Assembly: GCF_029784135.1 (NCBI RefSeq)
Contig: NC_073746.1
Location: 10,573,380-10,637,379 of the forward strand
DNA from: Toxorhynchites rutilus septentrionalis
Taxonomy: Eukaryota > Arthropoda > Insecta > Diptera > Culicidae
Direction: 5' to 3'
Length of the DNA stretch: 64,000 nt
In this document: positions 44,563-56,230 of the stretch, piece by piece
How the letters are laid out: every line of letters begins with the position of its first letter
How positions within the stretch are numbered: the stretch's first letter is position 1
Translations under genes and position numbers: made by a program
The notes under the pieces: model-generated
Told to the model about the DNA's origin: nothing
Database searches by the model: none
Seen by the model: the letters and a program-made list of their open reading frames with translations, nothing else

Positions 44563-45479
44563 ATGTCAATATTGACGGACTGTCTGTTTCCCATCTTTTC
44601 ATCGACAGGTAGGTCGAATAAGATGACCGTTCCCAGCGGGAACCACACTCTCAAGAATAGAATTGCTTGTCGCAAAGAACGATGCTGGCGAGTGGCTTCC
44701 CAGATTCCTATATTTTCGAGCGGTTATAAGCACAGTGTCGACCGAGTGACGAAAAGTGCTACAAAAGTGCCGGAATTTAACCCCGCCTTGCTACCCGCAG
44801 GCAGCACTGCCCACAGTTTCAGCTATAATCACAATCAAACTACACGAATGAGGCGAATCGCCATCAAAGTAGCGTATGCAGCTGTCAAAACTCAACACAA
44901 CAGTTGGCGAACAGAGAAACGATTTTCGCAAGAATTTTCTGTTTAAATTTTATTTAATTCATTTTAGATTGGCTCAATCAAAGTACCGAACGGCATAGTA
45001 GACGAATTGGACCTTCCATCTCCCCTGGATCAGAAGGCATCATAATAAATACAGGTGAGCGCAATGGATTTATGTTTGCATATCTTTCATGTTTTTGTTA
45101 TGAGTTATAAGAGAATCGATCTAACAGTTAAAATGGTTCATTGTTCCGTTTTTTCTGGAACAAGGAATGATTTTTGTTATCGTTTCTATTGTCTTTAACA
45201 TGTAATGCACTTACGTGCTAATTATATTATGTATTTCCAGGTTGTTCTCGCATGCCTTTCATCTCCCCAGTTCCAGCAGGCATAGTAAATACAGGTGAGT
45301 GAGATTTTTATGTTATATGTTATAAGTGAAATCACTTTAACCAATAATTGGAACGGTTTCATGTTCCAGCTTTTTTCTTGGATTAAGAAATGTCTTTTTC
45401 ATTGAGTTTAACATTCGATTTGTTCATTGTTTTATTTTTGTTGTTGTTTCCAGGTTATTTTTCAAAGCGCCATCATTAG
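44563..45479 (+). CDS. Novel small four-exon gene, about 70 residues
   Basis: Exons 44563-44608, 44968-45054, 45241-45294 and 45454-45479 join in one frame. Each of the first three exons ends in ACAG and meets GTAGGT, GTGAGC or GTGAGT. Acceptors are TTTTAG, TTTCCAG and TTTCCAG. All three introns (359, 186 and 159 bp) are in phase 1, and no frame break occurs. The product starts MSILTDCLFPIFSST. Exons 2 and 3 end alike (SISPGSEGIIINTG; FISPVPAGIVNTG), indicating exon duplication. It ends YFSKRHH then TAG. No signal peptide or known domain is clear. Unspliced exon 1 read-through would stop at 44946. An alternative downstream terminal exon may start at 46070. Confidence 0.6.
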
Positions 45480-45655
45480 CGGAAGTTCTAGATAATACAT
45501 TACTGAAACCAATTGTACTGAACGAAAAAAATATCAGTGTATATAGTGTATTAATATATATTAACAAAACTATGTATATAACCGACAAATTGATAGCTGT
45601 ACAAATTGTAATTGTAATTTTTTGTAATTTAAGTATAAAATTGCTTTTTTCTAGA

Positions 45656-45661
45656 AATAAA
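45656..45661 (+). terminator. Poly(A) signal of the four-exon gene
   Basis: AATAAA 177 nt after the stop codon, followed by T-rich sequence. Fits a short 3' UTR. Confidence 0.5.
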
Positions 45662-46128
45662 ATGCATTATTTTTATCAACGGTATTTTTTTATTTGTATT
45701 TTATTTTCATTTCCCTGAAAGGAAATAGCGCCATAATGAGGTTCGAGTAGTTTTGCGTTTGGCCGACGTGATGCCAGATTGGCACAATGTTGGCTCGAAA
45801 TCGGTTGTCAAATACGAAGGGTAGGTCGACAAAATCATTGCAAAATGGCACGATATCGGCACCGTTGTCGACACCATTTGTTGAGACCAATCTGACACAA
45901 CAAAGTAGACTGGGTTTCTTTGATCTAACTGATCTCTATTTCGTTTTTTATAACAATTCGTATTCATGGAATATAATTCAAGGTAGATGACTTATGTGCT
46001 ATAAAATACGTATATAAGGTAAGTATGTGAGTACATAAAGGTAAGTATTTTTATATTCGTTTCATTTCAGGTTCTTATATGTTTCTTTTCAGGTTCACAG
46101 ATTATTCTCATTTCAGCAGGATCCACAA
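45662..46128. other. 3' flank with several splice-like motifs
   Basis: Contains repeated GGTAAGTAT (46018, 46039) and repeated TTTCAG followed by GTTC (46069, 46091). Sequence from 46070 stays open in the phase needed to follow exon 3 of the small gene, so an alternative terminal exon is possible but unproven. Otherwise no gene. Confidence 0.3.
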
Positions 46129-47442
46129 CAGACCCCGTTCGATTTTGGCAAGGTTCAATTTTGGCACATGTGCCAAAAGCGAACGGTTTTTCTTAAATCC
46201 TGTTTTTTTTAGTTTTTCGTCCTTCATTCAACCAATTTAAGCTCAATAAAAGAAAGCTAATATGATTCATTATGTTGCCAATAGAAATGGCTGGAATTGG
46301 TCAACCGGTTCCGGAATATGGTCGGAACATGTCCCGGTAATATAATGGGCATAGTCAAAATAGTACTATGCCCATCATGTGACACCTTTAATTGCTCGGG
46401 ATTTAAAAACTAGCCCATTGGTGGTCATATCTAGTGACCTAGACCAAATACGGTGGTTATAGGCCAAATGCGGACCTGTTCCTGGTGCGTTCCGAATACT
46501 CCCGGGTTGTAATTCTGTTATTGAACCTCTAACAACTTGGAATCCAAAAAGTAGTGAATTGGTGAACACAATAAGTTCATACGACATTTATGGCCTCATT
46601 TGCATGTACCCTCAACCCCTTAGAAATCCATTGTTTTCCCTTTGGTAACATGAGTATTCATCTACGCAAAATTCTTCCTCGGGATATTCCGTTGTTTCAA
46701 CTGTGTCGATGTCCATCTGGGAATTGAACAAAATACGCCGAGGAACGTCGTCTTCATGCAGCAGATCCAACTATCCGGCCTATATATTTCCAAGATCGTT
46801 GAATCACTGTTTCGGAGACATCCATCCATGCTTCATGCAGCCAAAAAGAAACGTCTTTAAAGTTGATTTTCTTAATTTGTTACGGTATTTTGTTTTGGTA
46901 CTTTGAATGACCTGTTGGTCCATGATGCATTAAAGGTGTCACGTTTGGCGGTGGAAACTTTACCTCTATCAAATGGTCAAGAAGGAGAATGACCTTTGGT
47001 TCGATTCTCAGTCTACTGTAAACTTTCGATTATTTGATACGAAAGACTCGTGAAACGTCGTTCATGCATTTTTCGAAGCGGCATATCAAAAGGAATTTGA
47101 ACGCATTGGAAAGCCCTATGGGCTCTTAGTTTTCCAATTAGAAACATCGGAAATTTGTGAGTACCCGTAGCATTTGGGCCTGGCATGCATAAAGGTCATT
47201 CTGAATTTTGCCATCTTTAACCTCGGAGCAGTAGACTCTTCAGTGTATACCATAGTGTACCCGAAGAGAGCAAAAACTAAAATATTCGCGTTATTTTTTT
47301 TTTTTTATTGATCCCTAAATATTTTTAACCACCAGAAAGTTTTAAAAAAAATTATGAAAAAAATCCGTTCGTTTTTGGCACGATTCGATTTTGGCAACAA
47401 AAAAAAATATTCGGACGTGTTGCCAAAATCGAACAGGGTCTG
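46129..47442. mobile_element. TIR element with GTTCGATTTTGGCA ends
   Basis: Inverted ends CAGACCCCGTTCGATTTTGG (46129) and its near-complement to 47442 share about 23 bp. TA follows on the right (47443-47444), but AA precedes on the left, so a TA duplication would require a mutation. A second internal copy of the terminal motif lies near each end (GTTCAATTTTGGCAC; TCGATTTTGGCAAC). No transposase is recognised. Probably a non-autonomous DNA element of Tc1/mariner/pogo type. Confidence 0.6.
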
Positions 47443-47444
47443 TA

Positions 47445-48127
47445 TATAATAAAGTCAAACAAATTCTTTTTATTCGTTTTTTTGCATGTATTTTCCGTTT
47501 TTTGAATATAAAAGAGGAATTCGATTTTTGATTCATCCCCTTAAAGTTAGAGAACACCTTTCTCACATGAAAAAATAAATTTATTCAGATTCTCTCAGGA
47601 GGTGATAGACGTTCATATTTGATGAAAAAAATTCTTCTACGCATATGTTCGAATTTCAACAATGACAGAGTTAAAGAACTTTTTTTTGTCTCGGACTCTG
47701 TTGCCTCAAACTGACTCTACATAGAAAAATACGCTACGGAAGACGATTATGTTGCTTTCATTGAAAAGATGAGAAAATTTAGTACAGGATATTGTAGTGA
47801 GTGGATTTTAATAACATTTTGTAAGTTATTATTAACTTTATGCTAAAAATTTCTATTAAACTAGATTGTTTCTTTCAATTGAATTGAAGCTCTCTAACCG
47901 CTCTACAATTTGTTTTTTTACACCCAACTTCTATCTTTCTTAATTTCGCTACAATATCGATATAAACAATTCCTGGTGAGAATTCAAGCAAAATCTTCAA
48001 ACATTACGATTTTTACCCCACTGTACATGTAATAGCCACTTCAATTCAACGTTGAAAGGTTACGTTTCTTTATAAAATAAGTCATATTCGAAATATAACA
48101 AAAAATATTTTTTTTCCAAACTATATA
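47445..48127. other. No gene seen
   Basis: AT-rich sequence with no ORF, repeat or transposon end that I can identify. Confidence 0.5.
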
Positions 48128-48129
48128 TA

Positions 48130-49394
48130 AAGGGTGTGTCACATCAAATTGCATCACGGAAAAAACGCTGTAGAAATTCGCCCAGTAGACCGATCCTTTT
48201 GAAAATTTTAGACAGTAAAATAAAAACTATTAAACAACTTTTGGCATTTTCTTTTTATCCATACTTCGAGCCCAAGCCCGTATGCTCGCACCTTCCTCTT
48301 TACCCCGTCCATAAGGTTCTGTACAACGTCAGGTTGTAGTTTTTTTTTGAACAGAAATCCATTTTCTTTTGAAGTCCGCCTCCGATTTCACAACTTTTGG
48401 GTTCTTCCGGAGGCCCTGCTTCATAATCGCCCAATATTTCTCATTTCCTTTGGCACGAAGGTGACCCCGTTGGATTCGTACCACTCCAACACGTCCTTTG
48501 AATAGTGGCACGAAGCGAGATCCGGCCAGAAGATGGTCGGGCCCTCTTGCTGCTTCAATAGTGGTAGTAAGCGCTTCTGTAGGCACTCCTTAAGGTAAAC
48601 CTGCCCGTTTACCGTGCCGGTCATCACGAAGAGGGCGCTCCGCTTTCCGCAAGAGCAGATCGCTTGCCACACCATGGACTTTTTGGCAAACTTGGATAGC
48701 TTCTGCTTGCGAATCTCCTCCGGAATGCTGAATTTGTCCTCTGCGGAGAAGAACAACAGGCCCGGCAGCTGACGAAAGTCCGCTTTGACGTAGGTTTCGT
48801 CGTCCATTACCAGGCAATGCGGCTTCGTCAGCATTTCGGTGTACAGCTTCCGGGCTCGCGTCTTCCCCACCATGTTTTGCCTTTCGTCGCGGTTAGGAGC
48901 CTTCTGAACCTTGTATGTACGCAGGCCCTCCCGCTGCTTGGTCCGCTGGACGAATGAACTTGACAAATTCAGCTTATTGGCGACATCCCGGACCGAACTT
49001 CTCGGATCTCGTCTAAACTGCTTAACTACGCGCTTGTGATCTTTTTCACTGACGGAGCATCCATTTTTGTCGTTCTTCACCTTCCGGTCGATGGTTAGGT
49101 TCTCGAAGTATCGTTTTAGTACTCTGCTGACCGTGGATTGGACGATTCCCAGCATCTTACCGATGTCCCGATGTGACAACTCCGGATTCTCGAAATGAGT
49201 GCACAGGATTAATTCACGACGCTCTTTTTCGTTCGACGACATTTTTCCAAATTTACGAAAAATTGACAGTGAAGCATGGCCAACGTGATCTATACACTCT
49301 TATCTGATTATAAGCGAAAACTGAAGATATAATTCCCAAAAATTAAATTTCTACAGCGTTTTTTCCGTGATGCAATTTGATGTGACACACCCTT
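48130..49394 (-). mobile_element. DD37E Tc1/mariner-type element, copy 2
   Basis: Both ends match copy 1 (AAGGGTGTGTCACATCAAAT at 48130 and complement to 49394), with TA flanks (48128-48129 and 49395-49396). Length 1265 bp. It lies in TA-rich sequence next to a short tandem repeat with ATAATCGAG units. Confidence 0.93.
48260..49242 (-). pseudogene. DD37E transposase, copy 2 (catalytic Glu deleted)
   Basis: Open from ATG 49242 (MSSNEKERRELILCTHFENP) through the helix-turn-helix, VMDDETY and WPDLASCHYS. Just after FVPKEM, a deletion of about 34 bp relative to copy 1 removes NPP...LRPI and the catalytic Glu and shifts the frame. The remaining tail EKYWAIMKQGLRKNPKVV continues in another frame. 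The deletion lies between two short AGAAAT/GAAATGA-like stretches, consistent with microhomology. Inactive. Confidence 0.9.
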
Positions 49395-49395
49395 T

Positions 49396-49700
49396 AATCG
49401 AGTCCAAAATTGTATATAATCGAATTACATATAATCGAGTCTGTATATAATCGAGACCGACCTGTAACCACAAGGTTGACTTGGGACTATCGTTGCCTCA
49501 GTAATCATTTGTTTGTATTGAGTAAATTATTGACTGAATGAAACAATTTTCGAATTCAATTTAATTCAACATTTTTCTGTGCAAGTAAAGAATGTAAACA
49601 AACGCCATGTAATGGAAAGCACCTTGGTTTTGATGGCTGTATTAGGGAACACATTTCGATGGAGACAAAAATTCCCGCAACACCATGGTCTGCATGTCTT
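49396..49700 (+). repeat. ATAATCGAG tandem units followed by R2 sequence
   Basis: Three units of TATATAATCGAG or a variant lie in 49396-49465. R2 follows, with CCACAAGGTTGACTTGGGACTATCGTTG and AATCATTTG (49470-49512), a block matching the inverse of 11190-11280, then a 94-bp module fragment (GATGGCTGTATTAGGGAACAC). Confidence 0.6.
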
Positions 49701-50325
49701 TTGTCAGTGGATTTTTATTTTGTCATTCGCGTTGATGACATTGAACGTCGTTAATAAGGTTAGGGAAATGTCAAAGATAATAATTGTTTTCCAGACGGAA
49801 TGAACACGTTTTTGAAATTGAAATTATCAATGAAAATTAACTTCCCCGTATCGAGTTAGTATTTTATTTAAATGAACAACACTTTTTTTGCAGGTGGTAA
49901 ACAATCTCATACATACTATAATGAAAAGTTTCAGTAAAAATGTCGGAAATATATAGACAAATGGTAATAAGAGTCAGGAATACGTGATTCAAGTAATTAA
50001 ATAACATAAATTTTCATTCAAACTTCAACATTTTAAAACTGTATTCATGCCTTCTGTTCTGATAGAGATTACACTATCGAGTTTGGGACTCAAATTATGG
50101 CCCCAAATTAAAAATCCCCACCAGACATCGACACTGTTACCACTGTCATTGCGAATATCCAATTACAGTTCATAATCAACTCTAATGCGACACTGAGTGG
50201 TACCTCGGTATGTCGAATGAGAAGTAACTTACTGCATTCAGAAATGCATATAATGTATATAACATGTAATGTAGATAAATGTAAAATGTAAGGATATTTA
50301 TTCACCAACAATAAAAGATCGTGTT

Positions 50326-50806
50326 GGGGGTCTCCGTAGCCATATGGGTTGCGCGTTCGCTTAGTAAGCGATCGATCGTGAGTTCAAAACTCAGGGCCCT
50401 CATAGACCATCTTTGTGTTATTACAGAATAACTACGTCCACGCAACAATCATCAGTGATGGAGATCGATCCACGGTCGAAATAAGATCGATTAATCCATA
50501 CTACTGCTCTGCTCTGCGAGACACATCGGGCTGCTGTTCTATAAATAACTCAACAATGATCAATCAACTGTCTCCGCTATTCAGTCTCACTGGATAATGG
50601 AAGAACAGATAGAAAACTCTTACGCCTAAATAGGCTACTGTGTAAATGTGTACCATATGCAATGGTATAGAAAGGAATACTGGCAAATGGCATCTGTGTA
50701 ATGTGCTAATTATAGATATGATAAACATGTGACATGTTCACGATTAAAATTCGGCTCTGTTACAGCTAAAATGCTAATGAGCCTAAAATAAACAAAAGGG
50801 ATAAAA
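50326..50806 (+). mobile_element. tRNA-derived SINE, 481 bp
   Basis: A tRNA-like head holds A box TAGCCATATGG (50337-50347), an anticodon-like loop with AGT (50363-50365) between pairing arms, and B box AGTTCAAAACT (50381-50391). A long body and an A-rich end follow. A 13-bp duplication AAAAGATCGTGTT flanks it at 50313-50325 and 50807-50819. Its last 70 bp (GGCTCTGTTACAGCTAAAATG) recur at 6805-6870, suggesting a 3' end shared with a partner LINE. The head is not a functional tRNA gene. Confidence 0.85.
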
Positions 50807-50856
50807 AAAAGATCGTGTTATCCTATTGTTTGAAATGCTTTTCTGATAGAATTGTA

Positions 50857-51880
50857 CAGGGTGTTCCAACTTTAAATTCCGAAAGTAAATTGAAATAAAA
50901 CACACTTAGAATTCGAATTTCGATGAAACTTTTATTTCAAATTAAAGTTTGGTTTATGCCATTCTGTATGAAATACAACATCATTCAAATGTCCACCTAG
51001 GGCTTCCTCGCACACCTTGATCCGGAACTGGTAATTTTCGATGACTTTTCGGCACATTTGGGGCGGTATCTCGGTCATAACTTCACGAATGTTGTCTTTC
51101 AAATGTTCAAGAGTTTGCGGAGAGTTGGCATAGACACGGTCTTTCACATAAACACACAAAAAAAAGTCTAGCGGGTTCCAATTGGCATCACCAAAACGCG
51201 AAATTATGCGTCCCTCAAATTTCGTTCGCAATATGGCCATGTTCGGTCGTGTTGTGTGGCACGTGGCGCCGTCCTGCTGAAACCACATGTCATCCGTATC
51301 CATATCTTCAATTTGTGGTAAAAAAAAAATCGGTTAACATGCGGCCATAGCGCTCACCATTCACAGTTACCGTCTCGCCGTCCTCATTTTCAAAGAAATA
51401 CGGCCCGATGACTCCACCAGACCATAATGCGCACCAAACAGTGACTTATGGCGGATGCAATGGCCTCTCAACAATCACGTGTGGATTTTCTGAGTCCCAT
51501 ATACGGAAATTTTGGGTGTTCACATAGCCACCGAGCTCGAAATGTGCCTCATCGCTGAAGAAAATTTGATGCGAAAATTCAGCATTTTGCTGCTGTGGTT
51601 CGTTCACCCAATCGACGTATGCCCGACGTATTCCATGGTCACCACGCTCTAATTTTTGTACCAGTTGGACTTTATATGGATGTAGGTGCAATTCCAAATG
51701 CAAAATTCGCCACAATGATGCGTTTGACAAGCCCAATTGCTGAGCACGCCGTGGAATCGAAACATTCGGGCCATCCTCCACACCGGCAGCAACAGCAGCA
51801 ATATTTACGGTTTCGAATAAAGTGTGTTGCACAATGCATAGCTTATGTTTTATACGTCCCATTATCATTTATATTTGCAA
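50857..51880 (-). mobile_element. Tc1/mariner-related element, right end not defined
   Basis: The left end begins CAGGGTGTTCCAACTTTAAA after TA (50855-50856). The transposase reads on the minus strand to about 51868, and no matching right-hand terminal repeat is visible. Sequence right of 51880 belongs to the 94-bp module family. Confidence 0.7.
50935..51868 (-). pseudogene. DDD-type transposase with stop and frameshift
   Basis: From ATG 51868 the minus strand encodes a helix-turn-helix (SIPRRAQQLGLSNASLWRIL), first Asp in FSDEAHFEL, second in FQQDGATCHT and third in NPLDFFL, followed by YVKDRVYA. Spacing between the last two Asp is 34 residues. A TAA near 51446 and a T-run frameshift near 51320 split the frame into two ORFs (51446-51868 and 50932-51303). 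The segment before the third Asp, GDANW, is altered from the usual RS-D/L-P form. Inactive. Confidence 0.85.
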
Positions 51881-52215
51881 AGCGGATTCCCCCAAGTACA
51901 TTGATTTTGAAGTCTGTGTTGGAGAACCCGCAAATCGGACCAATGAAAGTGTGGCAGGTACAGATTTTAGATAACTCTTAACATTACACAGTTGTTCAAC
52001 TATTTATCTCAAGAAAAAATAACATTTTATTCATTGTGATGGATGCGTAGAAATATTTCCTATTAATTGATGCAAACATCTTTCGGATCTATTGAGAAAT
52101 TTTCGAGTTATAAGCATTCGAAATCATTCATATTTTCCTGCATGTTCTGTGTTTAGGTTTTCATTTTACCCCCCCATATAGTCCGGTTAGACGTAGTCCC
52201 ACGTCAAAAAAGCTT
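51881..52215. repeat. 94-bp module fragment and pogo-interior repeat
   Basis: 51880-51940 carries CCCCCAAGTACATTGATTTTGAAG and TGTTGGAGAAC of the 94-bp module. 52020-52205 is the inverse of 10137-10320 in the pogo-like element (GCATGTTCTGTGTTTAGGTTTTCATTTTACC, GACGTAGTCCCACGTC), so a second, inverted copy of that interior is present. Confidence 0.65.
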
Positions 52216-54826
52216 GGTACCATTGTACAAGTGAAAAATTAAACGATTTCCAAATACCATAGCACAAAGATTTGAACGAAATAAGTTCACAATCCTACAC
52301 AAGCTTTAAGCCATTTCCCAACAATAAAAAAACCATAATACTTCAATTTACTTTCGGTTCTCCCGCACACCTGTTACACACATCGATTGATTTACTGCGG
52401 TCTCTCGAAAGTGGAACACCAAATCTGGAATAGTTTCTTCATCTCTTCATATCACAGCCGCGAGGTACAATGCAACGGCCAAAAGCTTCAGCTTCATCAC
52501 TAACACACACACATCCAAGGGCGAGAGGAGAATTAGAAGAAATATTGCAAAAGTTTCCGTTTGCCCGCCCACGCCCAGCATATGCTCTCTGGATGCCAAA
52601 AGATGAAGTAGCTAGTTTTGGTTCTCTTTTCCGGCGCCCCAAACAGGTCGTATGAGACGCTCTATCAAGCAGAAAGGTGATAAATCGTGGGTATGGGGCA
52701 CTCGAGCGGCCAGCCTTGCCGCTGTGTTTCGGAAGAGGAACCACGTCCGCTGGTGTTGGCCTCAAGTGGTGCCAATGATTGCATTAGTGGCTCGATCGAA
52801 ACAAATTGTTTGAAATATTAATATTGGCTGGAGGTTCAAATTGTCCAGACGAACGGGGTAGAGGTGAGAAAGAGTTCAGCTCAGGTAGATTATCGGTAGT
52901 TTTATCACGTAGCATTTGTTGAATTCGATAGCTGAGATTTAACTGGGACAGTACAAAGATCGGGAAAACATGAACGGACTACCGATTGTATGCAGGAAAA
53001 GACCAACTTCACTTTCGACCATTTGGATTAGTGAATAAGTCCGAGCTCGCTCGGATCCCATGACAGAGCAGCCGGGATTCAATTCACCTTAATTGGAATC
53101 AAATTTTCAGAGCCTGATGTAACGTTCGCTCGATCGAGAAAATTCCTGCTCGAAAATATCCACTAATCCAATTCAAATCCCGGCAAATGAATTCCAGTCC
53201 ACCAATGTGTAGTCGATGGACGTTTCATAAGAGTGGAATGGTGGTTACGTATTGGTCGCTCCATTGGATGCTGCACGGCCTCGAAGCGATATTTTCATGT
53301 TGTGTCATCGACAGAAGTTATTTTGTAGAAATTTCTCCATCCAAAACATTTCCACCGCTTTTCCACCATTAGAAGCGCAACAGCTGGGGATGATTGTGAC
53401 GTACAGAAAGGCTCATTTTTGTTCGCTCGAATAGGGCAGTGGAATGGAACTATCCGCGCTGCCCGTTCTCGGAACTCATAACTCGTTCCGACAAAAGGAC
53501 CTTGCTGATAATATATCAAAGAATGTGTTCCCTTCCGTTAGTTTTGTGCAGCAAATCGATAATCCTCAGTGACATTAAAGGCGTTTGGCTGCAAGGGATT
53601 GAAACGAAAAAGACTGAAAAACATTGTGTCAGAATCAAAGCTCTTTCTCCATCGAATTCATCTCTTTAAGCTGTGCTTTCTTCCATCGGCAAACAATGAC
53701 TCTTGTCCAGAATGGATAATCGAAATTAAATCATAAAAGTCAGAATATTTTATGGGAGCCAATAAAACCGTTTCCATTGCCGATTTTATTATATTTTCTT
53801 CACTAGGCTATGTTTATTGGATTGTTTCCGAAGTCGTAAGCAACTTGATGCTTATCGCCAGCAAACTTCCATTGCTAGGTTTTAGATCGAAAGTGGGCGT
53901 GTATAGCTTTATTGGGTCAAATACAAAACATGATTTGAGAAAAGAACGGTAATATGACGACAACAGAGATGATTGACATTGATTAAGATTTCATTTTTAT
54001 TAATATTGTTCTGATGCAAACGATTTGTCATGGTGCTTCACCTTGCTTTCCACAAAGTCATCTACATATTATTGATCTAAAGAATTCGAGAGGCAAGATG
54101 AAGGTACATTTCGATTGATGCTCCATCATCAAACTACCATTAACGTAATGTGAAGCGCGCTTCTGTTGACCTATAGCCCTGACACATTAGACCGAACTCG
54201 TCGAGAAAAAAAAGAGTGTGTGTATGATCAAACAGTGGATTGAAAAAACGCCATCATCATTACAGAGCTACATCACGACCTTTCGACACGCGCCGTCAGT
54301 TAAAATGTATAATTGTTTCTGCCAGTGAAGACGATATTTTGATGAGCGGTTGATTGATGACTGCAGATGAGTTTCGACTTACTTTCCGATCCATGTTGGG
54401 GCTACTAAAGTGAACGTAGAGTGTTTCGAGTTAGGCAATGGGCTTTTAGACGATTAAATTATTTTCTTGTCTGGAGTACAGCGTTGAATCATAGGATTTG
54501 TACAGTACACTTGTATTCAAATGGGATCATCAAATAATTTGATGTTATGACGTTATAATGAACTAGAACTGAGCAGAAGAATGTTGCACACTAAATTCTC
54601 CGTATGAAGGATATTACAATCAAATTTTCATAAAAAGGAAGGCGTGAAAATCTATTCATTTATTGAAAAAAAAAAACAAACTATTTTTTCTGATTGAAGT
54701 TCAATTAGCATAAAAAAATTTGTATACAGCCATTCCATGCGAAACCGATGTAGTGGTTTTCTGATTTTCGTGAAAATTAGTAGATTTGTTCCTAATCACA
54801 AAATATTAGACGCGCATTTTCCATTG
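52216..54826. other. Unassigned, probably low-copy host DNA
   Basis: Several ORFs of 60-110 codons (52439-52765 minus, 53187-53372, 53439-53669, 53752-53952) show no recognisable domain and lack supporting splice sites. From about 54180 AT content rises. No transposon ends seen. Confidence 0.35.
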
Positions 54827-55212
54827 GGGTGCCCATTTCCATTTTAGGATGGTTCAAAAAAACAATTTTCCAATTTCAATTTCCAAACAATTTCCGAAAA
54901 AACAATTGACTTTTTTCAAAAAGTCATAACTTTTGAACTATTGGACCGATTCAGATGAACGACAAATCGAAGCTAGAAGAAGCCAATTGAAGCTAGTTCT
55001 TCATAACTCATAACCCAAAAAACGTAAAAAAAACACATCTTTGAATTTGGATATGTAAAAAAACATCAGCTTTCAAGAAAAAAAATATAGCCCTCTCTAT
55101 CTTTTTACACTAGAAGAAAACACAAATACAATTAATACTTACGAAAACGAAATCCAATTTTCTTGCAAGTATACAATTTTTTCGGACCACCCTAAAATGG
55201 AATTGGGCGCCC
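54827..55212. mobile_element. Complete R1 MITE
   Basis: 386 bp with inverted ends of about 40 bp: GGGTGCCCATTTCCATTTTA at left; the right end reads TAAAATGGAATTGGGCGCCC. TA follows on the right (55213-55214). TG stands in its place on the left, probably a mutated TA. This copy defines the termini of the family also seen at 2400-3735, 11519-11925 and 40655-41765. Confidence 0.75.
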
Positions 55213-55348
55213 TAATGAAAGAGCTTGTTATTGTTGATCGAGTTGAGTAGGTTGACTTGATGACTACTGCAACATCTGAGCATAGATGCTAGTTGATCAC
55301 TTGTTGATTTTCACGCGATTTATCACTGTCAATTTCGGATAAGGTCAG

Positions 55349-56230
55349 AACTATAGAGGAAATGCGGTTAAAATGAACAGAGGTGGTAAAATGAAATTTC
55401 TCTCGTGGTAGCCATTCGGACGTAATTTTGCACGCATCGTATTCAAGGAATTTGGATGTTCAGAAACTTTTCTCAATTTCTGGACTATTTATCAAAAACT
55501 ACTACGGTTTTTTATAGAATTGTTTGTTAACTATCTCTTCCAATTAATTAACAAGTTTTGCCATCTTTGTTAGATTTGTTTTATCTCTTACAAAAAATAA
55601 GTTGACAAAAATAAAAGCCCAAAATAAGAAAATCACCCAAAACCTTTGATAAACCCTCCGTTTATTCCTGATATGACAGCTAGGGCTGTGCGATATTTAC
55701 AACGTTTCAGTGATTCAGTTGACTCAATATAGACAAAGTGTTGTTTTCGTTGGCACATGAAAAGCGGATGGTTGTTGTCTACACAAAGAGTTTTCAACAA
55801 ATTGAAAATGGGTGGAAAGAAATTCATCATGCAAGTCCGAAATCTTGTTGTTCTGGTTCATTTGCAGCAGATTTAATAGCGGAAGATTGCAGAGAAGTTC
55901 GGAATAAGCCAGGGGCCCGTTCGTGAAATTTTGCACAAGCAAAAAGCTTGAGGTTCGCTTGCTGATAAATCTGGAAGAGGCCTTCCTCAGAGAACCGGTA
56001 GCCGGACGGGTCAACGAATGATCCGGGAAGTGAAGAAAACTGCAAAAGTATCTTAATACTTGAAAAAGTAACAGTTGATATACAATTCTATGAAATTAAG
56101 GTTGTTGATGGAATAGTCCAGAAATTGAGAAAAGTTTTTAAATATGCAAAGTGGGCTTTTTAATGCCTATCACTGTATCTACTATCTCAACAATCATTCA
56201 AAAAAATTTGGACATGAAACGACATATGAA
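55349..56230 (+). mobile_element. Tc1-like element, partial
   Basis: Inverted repeats of about 28 bp (CTTTTCTCAATTTCTGGACT near 55469; inverse near 56117-56140) flank a Tc1-like transposase start. Outer termini are not clearly matched, so limits are approximate. Everything downstream of the DNA-binding domain is gone. Confidence 0.55.
55808..56055 (+). pseudogene. Tc1-like transposase, N-terminal fragment
   Basis: From ATG 55808 the frame reads MGGKKFIMQVRNLVVLVHLQ, then meets TAA TAG, and resumes as KIAEKFGISQGPVREILHK. Another stop follows, then GSLADKSGRGLPQRTGSR and MIREVKKTAKVS. This is the bipartite paired-like DNA-binding region of Tc1 transposases with its basic linker. Three stops and loss of the DDE domain make it a remnant. 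Confidence 0.75.

Noticed and set aside
50326..50410. tRNA-Thr-like sequence (anticodon-like AGT)
   Set aside because: B box is degenerate, acceptor pairing is poor and it is the head of a SINE flanked by target duplications, so not a functional tRNA gene.
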